From Euborellia annulipes (lineage: Eukaryota > Arthropoda > Insecta > Dermaptera > Anisolabididae), in assembly GCA_023213315.1 (NCBI GenBank), contig JAKCPI010001998.1:48313-112312 (forward strand): a stretch of DNA of 64,000 bases, in the 5' to 3' direction. How positions within the stretch are numbered: position 1 is the stretch's first letter; the number at the start of each line of letters is the position of its first letter. Position numbers and translations under genes: made by a program. Of this stretch, positions 54,060 through 64,000 are shown one piece after another. The notes beneath the pieces were generated by a model that worked only from the letters and a program-made list of their open reading frames with translations, did not search any database and had not been told where the DNA came from.

Positions 54060-55838
54060 AAAGCGGCCATAATTCGAAAAAATGAACTTCAAAATATAAA
54101 AACAACGTTTTGCACACCAATAATAGACTATATGTGGACCTCAGTACAATAATTCATTTTTTTTTTACCCAACCCAAACCCGAGTTATAGAGCGCCAAAG
54201 TGGGCAAGAAAACTTACTAACTTTTCTTTGCGTTTTAAGTCGATATTCAAGAATTTTTTTCATGTATTAATATTGATCCAATTTTAATGAATTTTTTTTT
54301 GAATCATAGATAAATTAATCTTCTTTCTGAAAATATTTTTGTTTTTCTTGTATTTCAATTATTTATTTTTAAATAAATTTTTTTTGTAAGTAAAAAAAAA
54401 GCAATATAAATTTTTTTCAATTTCAAAAAAGTATATGGGATCCATGCGGATCCCTAACAAACTCAATAGATCCTGAAACTAGAATACATGTAGAACATGA
54501 TTGCATCGAAACTTTTTGCCCGAATTTGCCCGCCGAATTTTTATTAATTTTTTTATAATTAAATCGGCAGAAAAACAAGTGATTTCCGTCAAACCAATTG
54601 AACTTCTCTCTGCTTTACAGATAGTATTGAAACGTGACAAAGGGCTGACGGACAAAATAAAATCAGGCTATTATTAGAATGACCATAAAATTTGAAGGGG
54701 GGCCTCAAATTTTGAAATCTTTTGAAAAAATAATCTATTAAAAGGGAATATCCAATATTTGAAAATAGTATCTTTTCTTGTTCATATTCTTATTAATATT
54801 ATTGAAATAACTATATTATTTTTGTATACAAGTGGTAAAGCCCCCTGGACCCCCTTATAAGCCTTCGATGATCAAATGCATCAAATTTATTCTTGCTCAC
54901 TGTTTGGAAATTTTGCGATTGCTCGCCTTCGGCGCAAAATTTTAAAGTCTTAAATGATATTTATTTTTTAGCAAATAATTTTTATTTAAGTATAATGACC
55001 GAGACATAGAAGCTGGCTCCAAGGGGCCCAAGGGGCTCGAGCCCCCACCCCCCAAACCCCCCAATGTTGAGGGAAGAGAAAATAAGTCATCTTTGTAATC
55101 AGCAATCCATTAAAATGTATATAAAGACGTATTGCTTGTATAAGCTTATATCAAAAAAATTATTTTTTGACCCTTTGAGTAAGGGGTAGTTTACCCCATC
55201 TATATATTTTGTAAAAATAAATGACATATTTGTAACGAGTGACCTTTAAAATATATATAAAAACATATTGCTTGTAATTGCAAAAAAAAAATATTTTGTT
55301 GCTCCTTCAGTAAGGGGTAGTTCACCCTATCTATATATTTTGTAAAAATAAATGACATTTTTGTAACCAGTGACCTTTAAAATGTATATAAAGACATATT
55401 GCTTGTAATTATCAGAGCAAAATTTTTTTTAACACCTTGAGTAAGGGGTAGTTCACCCCATGTATGTTTTTAGTAAAAATAGATGACATCTTTGGAATCA
55501 GCATCCATTAAAATGTATATAAAGACATATTGCTTGTAATTATCAAAAAAAAAATATTTTTTTGCTCCCTTCAGTAAGGGGTAGTTCACCCCATGTGTTT
55601 TTTGTAAAAATAAATGTCATTTTTGTAAAACGCATATTTTTTTTGATTTTTTGACATAAGTTTTATTTTATATTTCACACATCATAATTTTTTTTTCAAC
55701 TTTGTCAAGGGGTAATTTCAACCCCTTTCCGTAAAATATGAAAATATTGAAGGGTATAGAAGAACATATGATTCTGTATGTATAGTTTTAATTTTGTAAA
55801 AATCCGCCCAAAAAAAGATAATTATGGCCGCTTTTTTA
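54060..55838. repeat. 1.8-kb unit bounded by AGCGGCCATAAT inverted ends
   Basis: AAGCGGCCATAATT at the left and AATTATGGCCGCTT at the right are inverted, and a HINE abuts each end. The interior has a TE-like block at 54835-54955 (CCCCCTGGACCCCCTTATAA) and the minisatellite at 55050-55640. No coding found. Confidence 0.5.
55050..55640. repeat. 131-bp minisatellite, about 4.5 units
   Basis: AAGGGGTAGTT recurs at 55181, 55312, 55443 and 55576, followed each time by CACCCC or ACCCCA. Spacing is 131-133 bp. Each unit has a GGGGTAGTTYACCCC dyad and TATAAAGACATATTGCTTGT. Confidence 0.85.
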
Positions 55839-55839
55839 C

Positions 55840-56888
55840 TTTCTCGTACCCTATATATGAAATATATAGAGAGAGAAAGTATTGCGATCATGTCAAAAAT
55901 TCGATGTCGAGATTTTGATGGATATACATGTTTTGAGGTCCCCTGAGTCCAAAAAAGTGGGTCCCGCAAATTGGTCTGTGTGTGTGTGTGTGTGTGTATG
56001 TGTGTGTGTCTGTGTGTCTGTGTGTCTGTATGTGTGGAACCATTTTTTTAGCATGAAGGAGTTGAGCTACCGGGTTGAAATTTTATATTTAACTTAAGTA
56101 CCTTTGAAGAATCTCAAAATAAGCTTTTGAACAAAATCGGCCAAAAAGTACTAGTACTTTACTGATGTACTTTTTCAGTTTTTTTCGATTTTCTCAAAAT
56201 TCCCTCCAAGGATTTTTTTTAAAATTCAAAAATCAATTATTTTTTAGATGCTCTTTAAAATGTATATTCTCATTTTGCCGTTGAAATCTTCTGAAGACCA
56301 CTTTACTCTTGTTCTTCATAGGAAAGATAGAAATGGTTGCCATGGTAACGGAATTTAAATCTTTTTCTTTTTATTAGATTAAAAATCAATTATTATTTAA
56401 ATTCCCATTTTTTTAAAATTTATTTGTGTCTTTAATTGTTTCAAAGAAAACATATATGTCTCTCTCTCACTTGCAAACATTATCGTCTGTCTCTACTCTT
56501 TTTAAATTCCCTTTCCACCTTATCTTCGCATAGAAACAATGTTAATTTCCTATAGGGATTTGTATGTTAATTTCGATTCAAAAGGGGGTCCCCTTTAGAA
56601 CTTTTTAGGCATTTAAAATTTTTTTTTCCAATTCTTATGAAATTTTGTATTTATTTACGATTCTATATTGTGTATAAAATGTCCAAATATGAGATTAAAA
56701 TTTTGAAAAATAACCATAGTTTATTTGAAGCAGTCAACATTTAAAATCAAAGTTTGAAACTAAGGTGCTATCGGAAACTAAATATATCTCGACACAAAAA
56801 ATCTGGTGTGACCAGCACAGTGCGCAACTTTCTCTTACCGAAGGGTAAGAGAAAGTTGTGTGCTGTGCGCCAGTCACACCAGATTTTT
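55840..56888 (+). mobile_element. HINE, long subfamily, complete
   Basis: ACTTTCTCGTACCCTATATA 5' hairpin, (GT)n/GTCT block, the long-subfamily body and the 3' hairpin ending AGTCACACCAGA. Confidence 0.95.
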
Positions 56889-56889
56889 T

Positions 56890-57340
56890 CGATTTCAGCC
56901 CACTGTGCGTCGTCACTGTATATGTGTGCCTGTGAGAGCCTATGTATGCGAGCGCGACGCGCGAAGGCCCATGTTGGTGTGGGTGTCTGTCTGTGTGTAT
57001 GTGCATGAGCGCGGGCGATGGAAAGCGCGCGCGTATTAATGTGTGAGTGTGTATGTGTGTGAACGCGGGCGCGCGAAAGCTCACGGTTGTGTGGGTGTAA
57101 ACTCCCGCTGTGTGTGTGTGTGTGTGTGTCTTGTATTTGTTTTATATTCTTTGCCCAAATTGATGGGTCTCAATGAATTAAGAAATCTGAAAATCAGTAA
57201 ATGTATGTGAGAGAGAATGATTGTAAATAAATATAAATGGCTTATCAAAACAAAGCAATTGCATATTAAAAAATAAAAAAAATCTAGTCAAATAATTTTA
57301 GATGTTAGTAAAAATAAAATTAAATCGAATATTGATCAAA
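56890..57340. other. GT-rich, locally CpG-rich DNA
   Basis: 56920-57130 alternates GTGTGT runs with GCGCGCG-type words (GAGCGCGACGCGCG, AAAGCGCGCGCG), unusual against the AT-rich surroundings. No gene recognised. Confidence 0.4.
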
Positions 57341-57398
57341 CAGACCTCGCCATCTTTTTGACCATTTGCTTAAATGAAAGGATCTCATCTCAACTCAC

Positions 57399-57493
57399 CG
57401 ATGTGATTCCACGCCATTCGCAAATCCACTTGATATTTCCCAAAACTCATCTCCATTTGGTATTTTCAAACACTTATTAAACACATAACACAT
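57399..57493 (-). CDS. Candidate first coding exon of an unrecognised host gene
   Basis: On the minus strand two overlapping frames are open to a good donor (CATCG then GTGAGT at 57398). One starts at the ATG at 57493: 31 codons, including CLKIPNGDEFWEISSGFANG. The other starts at the ATG at 57456: 19 codons, MEMSFGKYQVDLRMAWNHI, preceded by an in-frame TGA. I cannot tell which is used and recognise neither protein. The DNA is not found elsewhere in the window and has promoter-like motifs about 120-150 bp upstream. Without the donor the longer frame would stop at once. It may instead be a chance arrangement or part of a gene lying beyond identifiable repeats. Confidence 0.4.
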
Positions 57494-57604
57494 CCCGAAG
57501 ATATTAATCAATCACTTAAACACAAATTATGCACTTTATAAATAAAAATTCACAATATATTTCGCACTACCGAATTCGCGTGGTTCAAAACTCGACGATC
57601 CACT

Positions 57605-57650
57605 CTAAACTGATTGATCAACTTGCCGGGAGGAATGACGTCATTGGCGC
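57605..57650 (-). promoter_or_regulatory. Candidate promoter: CRE, CCAAT and initiator-like motif
   Basis: On the minus strand CCAAT (57643-57647) overlaps a perfect CRE palindrome TGACGTCA (57636-57643). About 25 bp downstream is TCAGTT (57608-57613), the arthropod initiator consensus. The candidate exon follows about 120 bp further on. Confidence 0.35.
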
Positions 57651-57726
57651 TGTGAGCGGCCAGCAACAATCAAAGCATTTATAATGACTAATTTCACTCA
57701 TATATTATTTTTACTAGATTTAATAA

Positions 57727-57990
57727 AAAATCTGGTGTGACCACCGATATACATATATTAGAATTAAAGATTTATTTAATTTCCGCCGATTTACTAGAAT
57801 TTTTACTTTCTCTTACCTCAATATATGTTGATATATAGAGAGAGAAAGGATTGGATTCATGTCAAAAATTCGATGTCGAGATTTTGATGAATATACACGG
57901 GGTAATCTGGTGTGACTCGTCGCACAGCACACTATTTTTTTTTAATTTCGGTAATTTAAAAGCGCATTCTGTACTTGTTTGCCAGAATAT
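57727..57990. mobile_element. HINE fragments
   Basis: A 3' tip (AATCTGGTGTGACCACC) at 57727, a 5' end on the plus strand (ACTTTCTCTTACCTCAATAT to GATGAATATACACGG) at 57804-57898, and a degenerate 3' hairpin strand (AATCTGGTGTGACTCGTCGC) at 57904. Confidence 0.7.
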
Positions 57991-58124
57991 AAATACACAT
58001 CAAATTTTTAAGTATTAATTTAAAAAATTTTACATTAAAAATAAATTTTTTTGCGAAAAAAAGGTATTTTTTCGAATCTCGGGGGGGGGGGTAATTACTC
58101 CCTTTACCCCCCCTTGTATCCGCC

Positions 58125-58290
58125 CTTGATACCAGATGGCTTAAATAGAAATGGCTGAACCCACAATATATATATTAATTACAACGGTTATCGTCTAAAG
58201 TCTTAAATGGCCTGAGTTGCCGAAAAGGCTGTGTGAATGTGTGTGTGAGTGCGAATGAGAAAAAAGTGTGAATGTTTTTTAAAAAAAAGT
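58125..58290 (+). repeat. SINE1 body and tail
   Basis: GATACCAGATGGCTTAAATA, TTACAACGGTTATCGTCTAA and GAGTTGCCGAAAAGGCTGTG, then GTGTGTG and an A-run. No head. Confidence 0.75.
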
Positions 58291-58465
58291 ATTTGAATTA
58301 AGATGTTAACAAAATGACTAAATACCAAAAAAAAGAAAATTGTTTCTAATGTTTGTCCCACATGTGATAAATTCATTGTTTTTTTTTCTTTAATTTTAGG
58401 CCTGATACAGAGACACAGACATGCAGTTACATTTAAATAATAATTAATTGTTACAATACAATAAA

Positions 58466-59143
58466 GCCGTGTATCCACTAGGAGCTCCTGGCACGCGTGC
58501 CACGAATGTCCGACGCCGAGAGCGCGTTCCTAATATTTGAACTGTATCCACTGAGTGCGCGTGGCAGCTGTTCCAGTATTTGATCGAAGAACATGCAGGT
58601 GAGTCGCGTTGGAAAAGCAGCAGCTCTTATAGTTATTCACAGTATTATATACAAGAAAAAACAGAAATGAGCAGCGCGTTGGTGGATGGAAGAGTATATA
58701 TATAGATACGTAGGGCTTATAGCTGGTAGTTCAATCAGGATAGGTGAGAAGAAGAAGAAAATTCGAAGCTAGCTATATTTTATTATTTTAAAAACAATGA
58801 AATATAACTAGCTGCGAATTCTTCTTCTACTCACCTATCCTGAGTTATATATATATATATATATGACAAGAGCACAGTCATATTTTCTTCAATTCTGGCA
58901 CAGGACCTCCCATTTCACAACTCATTTCTCTCCAAGCAACTGATTGTATTGTGATAGGAAGAACTTTTGCTATTCGACAGCAGTTCTTTTGTACCATAAA
59001 GTTGTATTAATTTACGTCAACTTTTGCTATCCATCGCTCGGAACGCAACAAACATACAAAACAGTACTATCGTTTGTCTCAACTGGCGCGCTCGGCACCT
59101 TTAACACGCGTTAAAAACCGACACTAGATGGGACGGCCCGCTC
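58466..59143. mobile_element. Possible MITE with diverged inverted ends
   Basis: GCCGTGTATCCACTAG at the left resembles the complement of CTAGATGGGACGGC at the right. The interior has a hairpin at 58736-58842 (CAGGATAGGTGAGAAG...mirrored). Target duplication unclear. Confidence 0.4.
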
Positions 59144-59218
59144 CACGGTCTCCAACAACATTTGCCAGAATCGACTTCGTTCTCTTTATATGTGACCCAT
59201 TCAAGATATCTATTGATG

Positions 59219-59334
59219 GGGAGATTTATAAAATAAACACGATTTTAATGTTAGAACAATATTTATTAATTAACTTATAGAGGAATAATATGAGACAAAA
59301 AATAAAAAAAACGTGTTTATTTTATAATTTCTCC
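59219..59334. mobile_element. 116-bp inverted-repeat element
   Basis: GGGGAGATTTATAAAATAAA on the left mirrors TTTATTTTATAATTTCTCCC on the right; about 30-bp arms. Confidence 0.55.
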
Positions 59335-59458
59335 CAACAGTTGCTAGAAGAGCGTGATTATTAAAGAAAATCATTAAAAAATGGAACAAGTAAATTAGCA
59401 GTTAACGGCTAATAATTTTCCAATATGGTGCATGAAAATGGAAGCATTTCTATTTTCT

Positions 59459-59545
59459 AAAGCAGCCTTTCCCAAACTGTGCGCCGCGGCGCTCTAAGGC
59501 GACGCGACTGTCCTCTTGGGGCGCCGTGAAAATTTTCCTATACAA
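59459..59545. mobile_element. hAT-like tip, GC-rich
   Basis: CAGCCTTTCCCAAACTGTGC followed by GCCGCGGCGC, in the style of hAT ends; no partner end found. Confidence 0.4.
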
Positions 59546-59564
59546 AATATCATATTAATTAATA

Positions 59565-59990
59565 ATAAGAGGCTAAAGGAGCGGGCAGCAGACAGAAAGT
59601 TAGACTCCACGAAATGAAACTCGCTGTTGAAGAAACAGTCTCGGTTTTAACGAAATAGACCCATCATCAGTCCATTTATCGAGAGTGTGAGCTCAAAGGA
59701 CAAAGCATTGAGTCATATCGCGGAGTTGTCAGTAGATGTGTTTTGGTTAATCAAAACAATTTTGTATCTCACACTTTGCGCATCGTATACGCTGATTGAA
59801 TTGCTTTGCATTTTTTTATACAAATAATTTATGTATAATACACATCTACTGACAACTCCTCAATATGACGCAATGCTTTGTCATTTGAGTTCACACTGCC
59901 AATAAATGGACTGATGATGGCTATATTTCATTAAAACCGAAACTGTTTCCTCAACAGAGAGTTTCTAGCTAACTAACTAGCTGGCTCCCC
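59565..59990. repeat. Penelope-like inverted repeat
   Basis: Arms of about 150-180 bp (AAAGGAGCGGGCAGC ... mirrored to TTCTTCCGCCTC). The right arm reads GGACTGATGATGGC ... AACCGAAACTG. Same family as 48475-50150 but diverged. Confidence 0.65.
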
Positions 59991-60029
59991 ACTTCTTCCG
60001 CCTCTGATTGTTTAAAAATAAAGTAACCT

Positions 60030-60345
60030 GACAGTGGAGCAAGCTATGGCTTTTAAAGGAATGAAAGAAACAAAAATGCTTTGGGATTCAATAAAAGAAA
60101 GATTCGAAGGTGCAAATGAAGATAAAACTATCATTTTTCATTTTTATTTGACTTAATCTTACAATTAAGCCTAATGAGAATGAAAAATAATGAAAAGAGC
60201 TCAACGATTACAAAGACAAATTATACGGTATGTATGTGTAAGGATATTTCTAACAGATATATCCTAGAAGGAATTGCCGAAAAGTTCATTCATTCCAATA
60301 ACCACAAAATATCGATATTTACTGACCAAATGAAAGAATTGTGGG
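60030..60345 (+). pseudogene. Copia-like Gag remnant
   Basis: One frame reads VEQAMAFKGMKETKMLWDSI followed by KERFEGANEDKTI, like the 'A...Ke+W..L...Fe' part of copia-type Gag. After a break another frame has RYILEGIAEKFIHSNNHKIS and TDQMKELWD, resembling the 'iL.gLP..f' segment. No protease, integrase, RT or LTR was found nearby. Similarity is by eye and weak, and the frames are broken at about 60155. Confidence 0.35.
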
Positions 60346-60680
60346 ATTAAAAGCGAGGATCCTGCGTGCTACGTGTGGACGGGTCGATTATACGTATATA
60401 TATATAATCTTGTCTGTGTGTGTGAGTGAGGAGCAAGGAGATTATTACTGGCTATATCATTTCCTTTTTGAAACAAAGCATGAATTTAAAAATAATTTCC
60501 TTTTTTTTAATAATTCATTCTCTGAATGAAAAGAGGTAATTTATTTCAATGTTCTCTTAAAGAAAAATAATAAATAGGCAATGAAGGTGCAAAACTTTGC
60601 AAATAGCACACAAATATTGTATATGTCTCAAATAGACGGACAGAATTTGTCTTTGATAAAATAGCTTCTTCTTCTTCTGT
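60345..60680. other. Unassigned AT-rich DNA
   Basis: No feature recognised apart from short simple repeats. Confidence 0.35.
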
Positions 60681-61180
60681 CCCTGCGTGATTATTCCCGC
60701 GGTGCGGGGTCGGCGGACCTTATTCTTCCCCTCTACTTCCCCCCTTTCCAATGCTGTTGTTTCCGACAGGCCAAGCTTGGTCATGTCTCTCTTGACCCGA
60801 TGAAGGCATGTCATCCAGGTGCTCCTCTTCGTTGTAGTCCGAGGAGCCCATATCGTACGCCGTCCTCGCCACGCCACTGTTCTCTTGGCGTACGACATGT
60901 CCAAACCAGCGGAGACGCCATTCGCGCATTTTGTCACTGATTGGCGCTATGCCAAACTTGTTCCTGAGGGTATCATTGGGGATGCGGTCAAGTCTGGTGA
61001 CACCAAGTGACCACCTGGCCATCTGCATCTCCATCACATGCAGTGCCGATTCGCTTCTCTTCGTGGAGGCTCATGTCTCGGTCGAATACAGAGCAACCGG
61101 CCGGTAGATTGCCGACTTCAAATAAATCGGCATCCGTCGGTCGCAAAGGATTCCAGGAGCATTCCTCCTTTGTCTTGGAT
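60680..61180 (-). pseudogene. RTE-like LINE C-terminal fragment
   Basis: Minus-strand frames carry, in order, GILCDRRMPIYLKSAIYRPV; then MARWSLGVTRLDRIPNDTLR; then APISDKMREWRLRWFGHVVR; and, in another frame, HRVKRDMTKLGLSETTALER. These match the conserved 'Lc.rrmp..lK..iYk..vrp', 'M.RWm.GvtrlDrirN..ir', 'l..k.rE.rLRWfGHv.R' and 'D.....l' segments at the RTE-type C-terminus. At least two frameshifts (about 61050 and 60830) inactivate it. It is more GC-rich than its surroundings, suggesting a younger or different-origin insertion. Confidence 0.85.
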
Positions 61181-61384
61181 AAAATAGCAAAAGTATTAAA
61201 ATTAAATATAGATGTAGGTAAATAAAATTAACAATTGAATAATTAAATCTCACAATTATTATTTTATAATTGCTCATATATATAAATTTAAACTTTCCAA
61301 TTTTGGTAATTTATATGGATAGAGAAGATGTAGACCATAGATATATTTCTTTTCAAGATTGATTTTTTTTCTTTAAAAATGGAT

Positions 61385-62000
61385 AAAATATGAACTTTCC
61401 TAATTCCGAACGCCCCATGCCCCCGGGAATCATAGCCAGGATCCTCAGGCTCTCCCTCAACCAAGATCAACGAATATTCACAGCTTCCAACATATGCAAA
61501 TTGAAGGAAAAAGTAAATAGCTAATGAGATTTTTGGGAGTAAATTCGACCGTGACTCCGTGGTTCAGAGAGAAGACATTAGCTTCTCGAGACGGGGTCCC
61601 GGGTTTGCGAGAAAAATTTATTTCATTTTATTTGACTACAAATCATTTGAAATAAATATGGATGGGGTCCTAAATGGCCTTAGATGTCGACAAAGACCTT
61701 CTGGTTAGTTTTATAATCCGTATTTTTTCGGCTGCATTAACAGCAATCCTTCATCAGAGATTTGTTTCAGGAACTGTAGTCGATTATGCACTCTATTGTA
61801 TTCTTAATGACTCCGACGTGTTTTTCGAGTGAAACGTAGCTTTCAGGAAAATTTCATTAAGAATTCAAGACCATCAGAGTGCAAAATCGAAACAATCCAC
61901 TGATGATGAATATATTGGGAATTGTGAATATTTGTTGATCTTGGTTGAAGGAGCGAATGAAGATCCTGGTTAAGATTCCCGGTTAAGTTCATTTGTTATT
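61385..62000. repeat. Inverted pair enclosing a SINE2
   Basis: GGGAATCATAGCCAGGATCC with CTCAACCAAGATCAACGAAT (61427-61475) is mirrored, with differences, by ATTTGTTGATCTTGGTTGAA ... AAGATCCTGGTTAAGATTCC (61928-61980). The spacer holds the SINE2. Confidence 0.5.
61548..61702 (+). repeat. SINE2, tRNA-derived
   Basis: Head GACTCCGTGGTTCAGAGAG (A-box region), then GGGTCCCGGGTTTGCGAG (B-box region), body GAAAAATTTATTTCATTTTA and tail GGCCTTAGATGTCGACAAAG. Same family as 609-797. Confidence 0.65.
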
Positions 62001-62146
62001 TGAAAGAGGTATATATAGCTAAGTGTTGATAATCAAATAGTAAGAATGAATGAGCAAGCAGCTAGTTATATTTCAATTTATTATTAAACCAGGGCCGATG
62101 TTTCGGCATCCTCAACCCAGGTTAATGTCTAAATATATATGGGGCA

Positions 62147-63441
62147 TTCCACGCCAACTCGACCACTTTTGAACCCGACCATATTTGATTTGGCTGAAAC
62201 TTTGTCATCTTTTTATACCCTATTGAAAACGTGTCTGAGAATTTTTTCAAATTTTTCGACCCAGGCAAAAAAAAGTTATAACATTTTCAAAAAACATCGA
62301 TTTTTTTTTTTTTTTTAAATAACCGTAAAACTGTCAAAAATTAACTTATCGGGACCTTTTTTTTTTATTTTTGAAAAAAAATTTTTTTTTTTTCTCCGTT
62401 TATCATGACGGTGCTCTTAAATTCTTCCAGGATTGACTGAGATTCTAGAAAATTGAAGAAAAATAATAATAATAATAGTTAGAGGTGATGAAAATCGAGA
62501 AAATTCCATTTATCCTGAAAAAATAAGAAATTAGTTGTGTATTCAACTACTGAAGAATTTGAAGCGTCAAGTAAAAGCTTAGAAACATGGGCGTACCTAG
62601 GGAGATGCCGGGGGGGCCTAGCCCCCTCCAGAAAGCTCCTTGGCCCAAGAAAAATTGAAGGGGAGCCATGGGATCAGCTATCCTCCGGTGGGCCTGGAAA
62701 GCCCCATATTTTCTCAATTTTTCTTGGGGCAAGTATCTTTCTGGGGAGGGCCAGGCCCCCCGGCACCCCCTAGTTACGCCCATGTTTCTAAGTTTTTACT
62801 TGACGCTTCAAATACTTCAGTAGTTGAATACACAACTAATTTCTAATTTTTTCAGGATAAATGGAATTTTCTCGATTTTCATCATCTCTAACTATTATTA
62901 TTATTATTTTTCTTCAATTTTCTAGAATCTCGGACAGTCCTGGAATAATTTAAGAGCACCGTCATGATAAATAAGCGGAGAAAAAAAAATTTTTTCAAAA
63001 AAAAAAAAATAGAACCCGAAATAATCCCACTCTGAAATTTTCAGAGCATTTGTAGAAAAAATCAAAGTTTTTTATAAAAAAAAAAATTTAAAAAAAAAGT
63101 GTCATTCATACCGAAATTTTTGTTTTTTTCCGAAAATGTAAAAAAAAAACGTTCAAGATGAATCTGTAAAATTTTGTCATATTTTTTTCTGAAAAGTACA
63201 TTTAAAGACAAAAATTTCAAAAAAAAAAAAACGTCCCGATAAATTAATTTTTGACAGTTATACGGTTATTAAAAAAAAAAATCGATGTTTTTTGAAAATG
63301 CTATAACTTTTTTTTTGGCTGGGTCGAAAAATCTGAAAAAATTCTCAGACACGTTTTCAATAGGGTACACAAAAAGATGACAAAGTTTCAGCCAAATCAA
63401 AAATGGTCCGGTTCAAAAGTGGTCGAGTGGAATGCCCCATA
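62147..63441. mobile_element. Palindrome C, 1.3 kb
   Basis: GGCATTCCACGCCAACTCGA at the left mirrors TCGAGTGGAATGCC at the right. The arms are about 430-650 bp, interrupted at the centre by 62589-62783. End sequences and the CCCGACCATATTTGATTTGG word resemble palindrome B. TATAT lies on both sides. Confidence 0.75.
62589..62783. mobile_element. Small GC-rich palindromic element at the centre of palindrome C
   Basis: ATGGGCGTACCTAGGGAG / CCCCTAGTTACGCCCAT, with mirrored CCCCCTCCAGAAAG... / CTTTCTGGGGAGGG... and CAATTTTTCTTGGG words. Related to 19117-19282. Confidence 0.65.
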
Positions 63442-63862
63442 TATATATATAATCCTCGCCAAGTTATAATGCCACAAATTTTATTATTATCATACCATGG
63501 ACTGAGATTCAATCTCTGTCTTATCATGATTAAGCTAGGTACAATTGTATATGCCCAATATAACTTGGCGAAGATTATATATATTTTCAGACATTCCCTG
63601 AGGATGGTCCCATATGTGACCGAAACATCGGCCCTGGTTTATTAATAAATTGAAATATAACTAGCTGCTTGTTCATTTGTTATATTTTTAAAAGAAACGA
63701 GTAAAAGAGTCGCCCTTATAAACATATATATCTAAGTTCAAAATATATATATATTTTTCAATTGCTGATAGATGAGAATTTCAATGATTTCAATCCTCCA
63801 TCCTATCCTCATTATACTGTATTATGAAATCTTAATAATAGAGGAATTGAATGAGTGAGTGG

Positions 63863-63950
63863 AAAAATCTGGTGTGTCTGGTCACACATCACACAACTTC
63901 CAACTACCGAAGATAAGAGAAAGGTGTTGTGATTGTCCCACTAGATTTTT
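63863..63950 (-). mobile_element. HINE 3' hairpin only
   Basis: AAATCTGGTGTGTCTGGTCA ... CCACTAGATTTTTG, diverged; no body attached. Confidence 0.7.
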
Positions 63951-64000
63951 GATTATTGATTCTTTGGAAGTAGAGGGATCGTGTTTATTATTTCATCTCT

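Larger units (their letters stand above)
62044..63690. repeat. Penelope-like outer repeat split by a palindrome
   Basis: GCAGCTAGTTATATTTCAAT ... CCAGGGCCGATGTTTCGG (62060-62117) is mirrored at 63610-63672. The right unit reads CCTGAGGATGGTCCC...GTGACCGAAAC, in which GGTC pairs with GACC. Palindrome C lies between. Confidence 0.65.

Overview
The window is repeat-dense, AT-rich eukaryotic DNA, most likely from an invertebrate animal and probably an arthropod. It has no long ORF, no operon-like spacing and no bacterial signals. What it does have is tRNA-derived SINEs, decayed LINEs (Jockey/CR1-like and RTE-like), pogo, hAT, piggyBac-type and Harbinger-type elements, Helitrons, and at least six very long palindromes. 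I recognise no intact host gene. The best candidate host exon is on the minus strand at 57399-57493, with a CRE, a CCAAT box and an initiator-like motif upstream. A weaker microexon candidate lies at 5552-5592 (minus).

The dominant component is one interspersed family, called HINE here, with about 24 complete or partial copies. It starts ACTTTCTCTTACC inside an AT-rich hairpin, has a GT/GTCT microsatellite, and ends in a long hairpin closing in CACACCAGA. The reverse complement of the start lies about 27 nt inside the 3' end. These asymmetric inverted repeats, insertion into T-runs without clear target duplication, and the microsatellite match non-autonomous Helentrons (HINE/DINE-1-like). No Rep/helicase gene was seen. 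A short (about 0.65-0.7 kb) and a long (about 1.04 kb) subfamily are present.

Layout. 1-3.3 kb: SINE fragments and a 1.97-kb Helitron-like element (copy A) with a 99-bp minisatellite. 3.3-15 kb: HINEs, LINE fragments and MITEs with clear target duplications. 15.2-16.5 kb: a pogo transposon with a frameshifted, truncated transposase. 18-21.4 kb: a hAT-like element, Penelope-like inverted repeats, and a LINE cut by a HINE. 22-24.9 kb: a HINE whose 5' hairpin holds a 1.56-kb palindrome and Helitron pieces. 26.9-31.7 kb: a palindrome containing another palindrome. 32-41.5 kb: HINEs, SINEs and LINE 3' ends. 41.6-47.2 kb: an inverted locus split by Helitron copy B, itself carrying a long HINE. 48.5-57 kb: a hAT inside Penelope-like arms, a second 1.56-kb palindrome, a 120-bp Helitron and a mirror pair of HINEs. 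57.3-57.7 kb: the possible host exon. 58-64 kb: MITEs, copia-like and RTE-like fragments, and nested palindromes.

The nesting gives relative ages and two natural empty-site/filled-site pairs. Several inverted-repeat families also share a CTGANGA-helix-GAAAC motif with compensating helix changes, possibly related to the hammerhead ribozymes of Penelope-like elements. All assignments are from reading the sequence; no database search was possible.
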